In this document: positions 61,530 to 64,000 of the stretch, one piece after another | Layout: every line of letters starts with the position of its first letter | Numbering within the stretch: position 1 is the first letter of the stretch | From: Clostridiales bacterium | GTDB lineage: Bacteria; Bacillota; Clostridia; TANB77; CAG-508 | Direction: 5' to 3' | Assembly: GCA_003534295.1 (NCBI GenBank) | Contig: DPDV01000013.1 | Location: forward strand, 62,001-126,000 | DNA length: 64,000 bases | Notes under the pieces: generated by a model | What the model saw: only the letters and a program-made list of their open reading frames with translations | Databases searched by the model: none | What the model was told of the DNA's origin: nothing | Program-made: the position numbers and the translations under genes

Positions 61530-62237
61530 ATGTCCGAAATAAAATACAAAAGAGTATTGTTAAAACTAAGTGGAGAAATGCTTGGAGGACAAGAAAAAAG
61601 GGGAATTGACATATCTGTTTTGGATGAGATAAGTAATCAGATAAAAAGAATGTTAGAAGCAAAAGCAGAAATGGCAATTGTAATAGGTGCAGGAAACTTT
61701 TGGAGAGGTAAAAAAGAAGATGAAATAGAAAGAACAACATCAGATTATATAGGAATGTTGGGAACAACAATGAATGGATTAGCTTTACAAAGTCGATTGC
61801 AAAAAAATGGTATTGACGCAATATTACAAACTGCAATAAAAATGGAACCAGTAGCTGAGCAATTTTCTAGAAGAAGAGCTGTAGAATATTTAGAGCAAGG
61901 GAAGGTTGTTATTTTTGGAAGTGGAACAGGTAATCCTTATTTTACAACAGATACTGCAGCAGCTTTAAGAGCAGCAGAAATAAATGCTGATGCAATATTA
62001 GTTGGAAAAACAATAGATGGTGTATATTCAGATGATCCTAAAATTAACTCGGCAGCTATAAAATATGATAATATAACATATCAAGATATTTTAAATAAAG
62101 ATTTAAAAGTAATGGATTTAACAGCAATATCTCTTTGCAAGGAAAACAATATACCATTAGTAGTATTTGCATTGCAAGAACCAGAAAACATTATTAAAGC
62201 CATTAAAGGCGAAAAAATAGGAACATTAGTAAATTAA
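61530..62237 (+). CDS. pyrH: UMP kinase
   Basis: Phosphorylates UMP (235 residues, amino-acid-kinase fold). KRVLLKLSGEML is at the start, VIGAGNFWRG and DYIGMLGTTMNGLALQ follow, and GTGNPYFTTDTAAALRAAEINADAIL marks the phosphate-binding region. AAAGGAGAG precedes the ATG. First of pyrH-frr-uppS-cdsA; rpsB and tsf, often upstream, are absent here. Confidence 0.96.
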   Translation: MSEIKYKRVLLKLSGEMLGGQEKRGIDISVLDEISNQIKRMLEAKAEMAIVIGAGNFWRGKKEDEIERTTSDYIGMLGTTMNGLALQSRLQKNGIDAILQTAIKMEPVAEQFSRRRAVEYLEQGKVVIFGSGTGNPYFTTDTAAALRAAEINADAILVGKTIDGVYSDDPKINSAAIKYDNITYQDILNKDLKVMDLTAISLCKENNIPLVVFALQEPENIIKAIKGEKIGTLVN

Positions 62238-62254
62238 GAAAGGAAAATGAATTT

Positions 62255-62803
62255 ATGGAATTTAATGAATTTGAAGAAAGAATGGAAAAAACAATAAGTG
62301 TATTTGAGGAGAATTTATCAGAAATTAGAGCAGGAAGAGCAAATCCAGCAATCTTGAATAAGATAACAGTAAACTATTATGGAACAGCAACACCAATAAA
62401 CCAAGTGGCAGGAATTTCTGTGCCAGAGGCAAGATTAATTGTTATACAACCATGGGATGTTAGCTTATTAAAAGAAATAGAAAAGGAAATTTTGAAAGCA
62501 GATATAGGAATTAACCCAAATAATGATGGAAAAGTAATAAGACTAGCATTTCCAGAATTAAATGAAGAAAGAAGAAAAGAAATTGTAAAAGATATAAGAA
62601 AATTAGCTGAGGAAGCTAAAATATCTATTAGAGCAATAAGAAGAGATGGCATAGATTCTGCAAAAATAAAACAAAAAAATTCTGAAATAACAGAAGATGA
62701 TTTAAAAAATGCAGAGACACAAATGCAAAAATTAACTGATAAAAAAATAGAAGAAATAGAAAAAATATTAGAAAATAAAGAAAAAGAAGTAATGAGCATA
62801 TAA
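62255..62803 (+). CDS. frr: Ribosome recycling factor
   Basis: Splits post-termination ribosomes with EF-G (182 residues). The motifs LSEIRAGRANPAILNKITVNYYG, PINQVAGISVPEARLIVIQPWD and the charged C-terminal helix (RRDGIDSAKIKQK...) are diagnostic. It begins 17 bases after pyrH. Confidence 0.96.
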   Translation: MEFNEFEERMEKTISVFEENLSEIRAGRANPAILNKITVNYYGTATPINQVAGISVPEARLIVIQPWDVSLLKEIEKEILKADIGINPNNDGKVIRLAFPELNEERRKEIVKDIRKLAEEAKISIRAIRRDGIDSAKIKQKNSEITEDDLKNAETQMQKLTDKKIEEIEKILENKEKEVMSI

Positions 62804-62827
62804 AACAATTGGGAGGCAATTAATAAT

Positions 62828-63532
62828 ATGGAAAAAAATTTACCTAAACATATTGCACTTATAATGGACGGAAATAGAAGGTGGGCAAAAGAAAGAAACT
62901 TAGATATTAAGCAAGGACATTATGCAGGTGCGGAAAATTTAGAGAAGATTGCATTATATGCAAATAAAATTGGAATTAAATATATGACAGTATATGCTTT
63001 TTCTACAGAAAATTGGAAAAGGTCAGAGGCGGAAGTAAAAGGTTTAATGCTATTGCTAAAAGCATATGTAGAAAAAATGCTTGCAAAAACCAATTCGAAT
63101 AACATAAAAATAAACATATTGGGAGATATTTCTAAATTGGATATATCACTTCAAAAAAGCATAAATAGAATATTAGACAAAACAAAAGAGAATACAGGGC
63201 TAACATTAAATATTGCTTTTAACTATGGTGGTAGAGATGAGATAGTTAAGGCTACACAAAAAATATCAGAAGAAGTAAAAAAAGGCAATATAAATGTAGA
63301 AGATATAGATGAGAAAATGGTTGGAGATTACTTATATACTAAGGGGCAACCAGATCCAGATATAATGATACGAACAAGTGGAGAATTAAGATTAAGTAAT
63401 TTCTTACTTTGGCAACTAGCATATACAGAATTTGTATTTTTAAATAAGTACTGGCCAGATTTTAATGAAAAAGACTTGGACAATGCTGTAGAAGATTTTC
63501 AAAAAAGACATAGGAATTTTGGAGCAAACTAA
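62828..63532 (+). CDS. uppS: Undecaprenyl diphosphate synthase
   Basis: Makes the C55 lipid carrier for cell-wall synthesis (234 residues). HIALIMDGNRRWAKERN holds the catalytic Asp; GHYAGAENLEKIALYA, YAFSTENWKRSEAEV and DIMIRTSGELRLSNFLLWQLAYTEF follow. GGGAGGCAAT is the ribosome binding site. Confidence 0.97.
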   Translation: MEKNLPKHIALIMDGNRRWAKERNLDIKQGHYAGAENLEKIALYANKIGIKYMTVYAFSTENWKRSEAEVKGLMLLLKAYVEKMLAKTNSNNIKINILGDISKLDISLQKSINRILDKTKENTGLTLNIAFNYGGRDEIVKATQKISEEVKKGNINVEDIDEKMVGDYLYTKGQPDPDIMIRTSGELRLSNFLLWQLAYTEFVFLNKYWPDFNEKDLDNAVEDFQKRHRNFGAN

Positions 63533-63552
63533 AAAAGAAAGGTAAAATAATT

Positions 63553-64000
63553 ATGAATTATAAAAGAGTTTTATCAGGAGTAATACTTTTTCCAATAATG
63601 GCAATTATTTTTATTTTTGGAAATACATATTTTGTAGATACTTTAATAAGTATTATAGCAATTATGGGATTATATGAATATTATAATGCATTTAAAACAA
63701 AAAATAAGCCTGTTGCAGTTATTGGATATATAGCAGCAGCAATGTTAGCAATTATTCATGTAATTCCTATTGACATAGCGTTAAAAGTAATTGCAGCAAT
63801 AATACCAATATCTATATTAATATTATTTTTAAAAGTAATATTTAGTAATATGAAAACAAATATTAGTGATATATCAATTACTTTTTTTGGAATCTGCTAT
63901 ATAGTAATTTTTATAATGTTTATTCCGTTGATAAGAGAAAACCTAGCAAATGGTAAAATATTAATATGGTACGTTTTTCTTACTGCTTGGGGAACAGATA
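63553..64000 (+). CDS. cdsA: Phosphatidate cytidylyltransferase, N-terminal part (runs off the window)
   Basis: The first 149 codons of a polytopic membrane enzyme that makes CDP-diacylglycerol. It starts MNYKRVLSGVILFPIMAII and continues through about five helices to WYVFLTAWGTD at the window edge, the beginning of the conserved CdsA region. Position after uppS is canonical. The C-terminal signature lies outside the window. Its product would be the substrate for PgsA, encoded at 53 kb. Confidence 0.88.
   Translation, partial: MNYKRVLSGVILFPIMAIIFIFGNTYFVDTLISIIAIMGLYEYYNAFKTKNKPVAVIGYIAAAMLAIIHVIPIDIALKVIAAIIPISILILFLKVIFSNMKTNISDISITFFGICYIVIFIMFIPLIRENLANGKILIWYVFLTAWGTD

Overview
The window is AT-rich (roughly 28-30% G+C by eye) chromosomal DNA from an endospore-forming member of the Clostridia (Bacillota). 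The evidence is the sporulation gene set (spoIIM, a complete spoIIIAA-AH operon, spoVS, ytfJ, sigH), Gram-positive housekeeping genes (rny, ymdB, der-plsY-gpsA, ftsY, rqcH), strong purine-rich ribosome binding sites, frequent TTG and GTG starts, and sigma-A promoters of the TTGACA-17-TATAAT type. UGA acts as a normal stop. Genus and species cannot be set from the sequence alone; an uncultured gut lineage is my inference.

Layout. 1-11.1 kb: 3' end of a PHP/endonuclease Q-like gene, spoIIM, xerD, pfkA, argS, a CmpB-like membrane protein, then glmM, a small membrane protein, tmk, an L,D-transpeptidase and metG. 11.1-13.5 kb (minus): acyl-CoA synthetase-like gene and a hemolysin III-like gene. 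13.7-17.6 kb: ABC ATPase plus giant FtsX-type permease. 17.6-19.6 kb: decayed histidine phosphatase, then an AbiEi/AbiEii toxin-antitoxin pair whose promoter lies inside an inverted repeat. 19.7-33.9 kb: yebC, spoIIIAA-AH, rny-ymdB, spoVS, an orphan peptide-binding protein, recA (with a LexA-box-like site), recX, scpA (no scpB beside it), DUF2953, ytfJ. 33.9-39.9 kb: an accessory block with two very large unrecognised paralogues, a short dispersed palindromic repeat and an aldehyde-dehydrogenase-like protein. 39.9-46.5 kb: rpmF, der, plsY, gpsA, small genes, RNase P RNA, an RluA-type synthase and an HD-domain protein. 46.6-48.7 kb: a scrap yard of foreign fragments (IS transposase piece, transglutaminase piece, GGDEF tail, clipped HTH regulator) with T-ending codon usage. 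48.8-55.8 kb: ftsY, UPF0182, DUF5665, pgsA, ligA and a small unknown gene. 55.83-56.26 kb: the most unusual stretch, a near-perfect promoter followed by nine consecutive hairpins at about 50% G+C that also carry an 85-codon reading frame. 56.3-64 kb: rqcH (minus), sigH, tRNA-Thr, ychF, a frameshifted ZIP transporter, a small sorting-signal protein, then pyrH-frr-uppS-cdsA (cut by the window end).

Most of the window is core metabolism, translation, DNA repair and spore formation. The accessory material sits in a few islands: the AbiE locus, the two-paralogue block, the IS scrap yard and the hairpin array. The hairpin array is my best candidate for something undescribed; the two-paralogue block is second.
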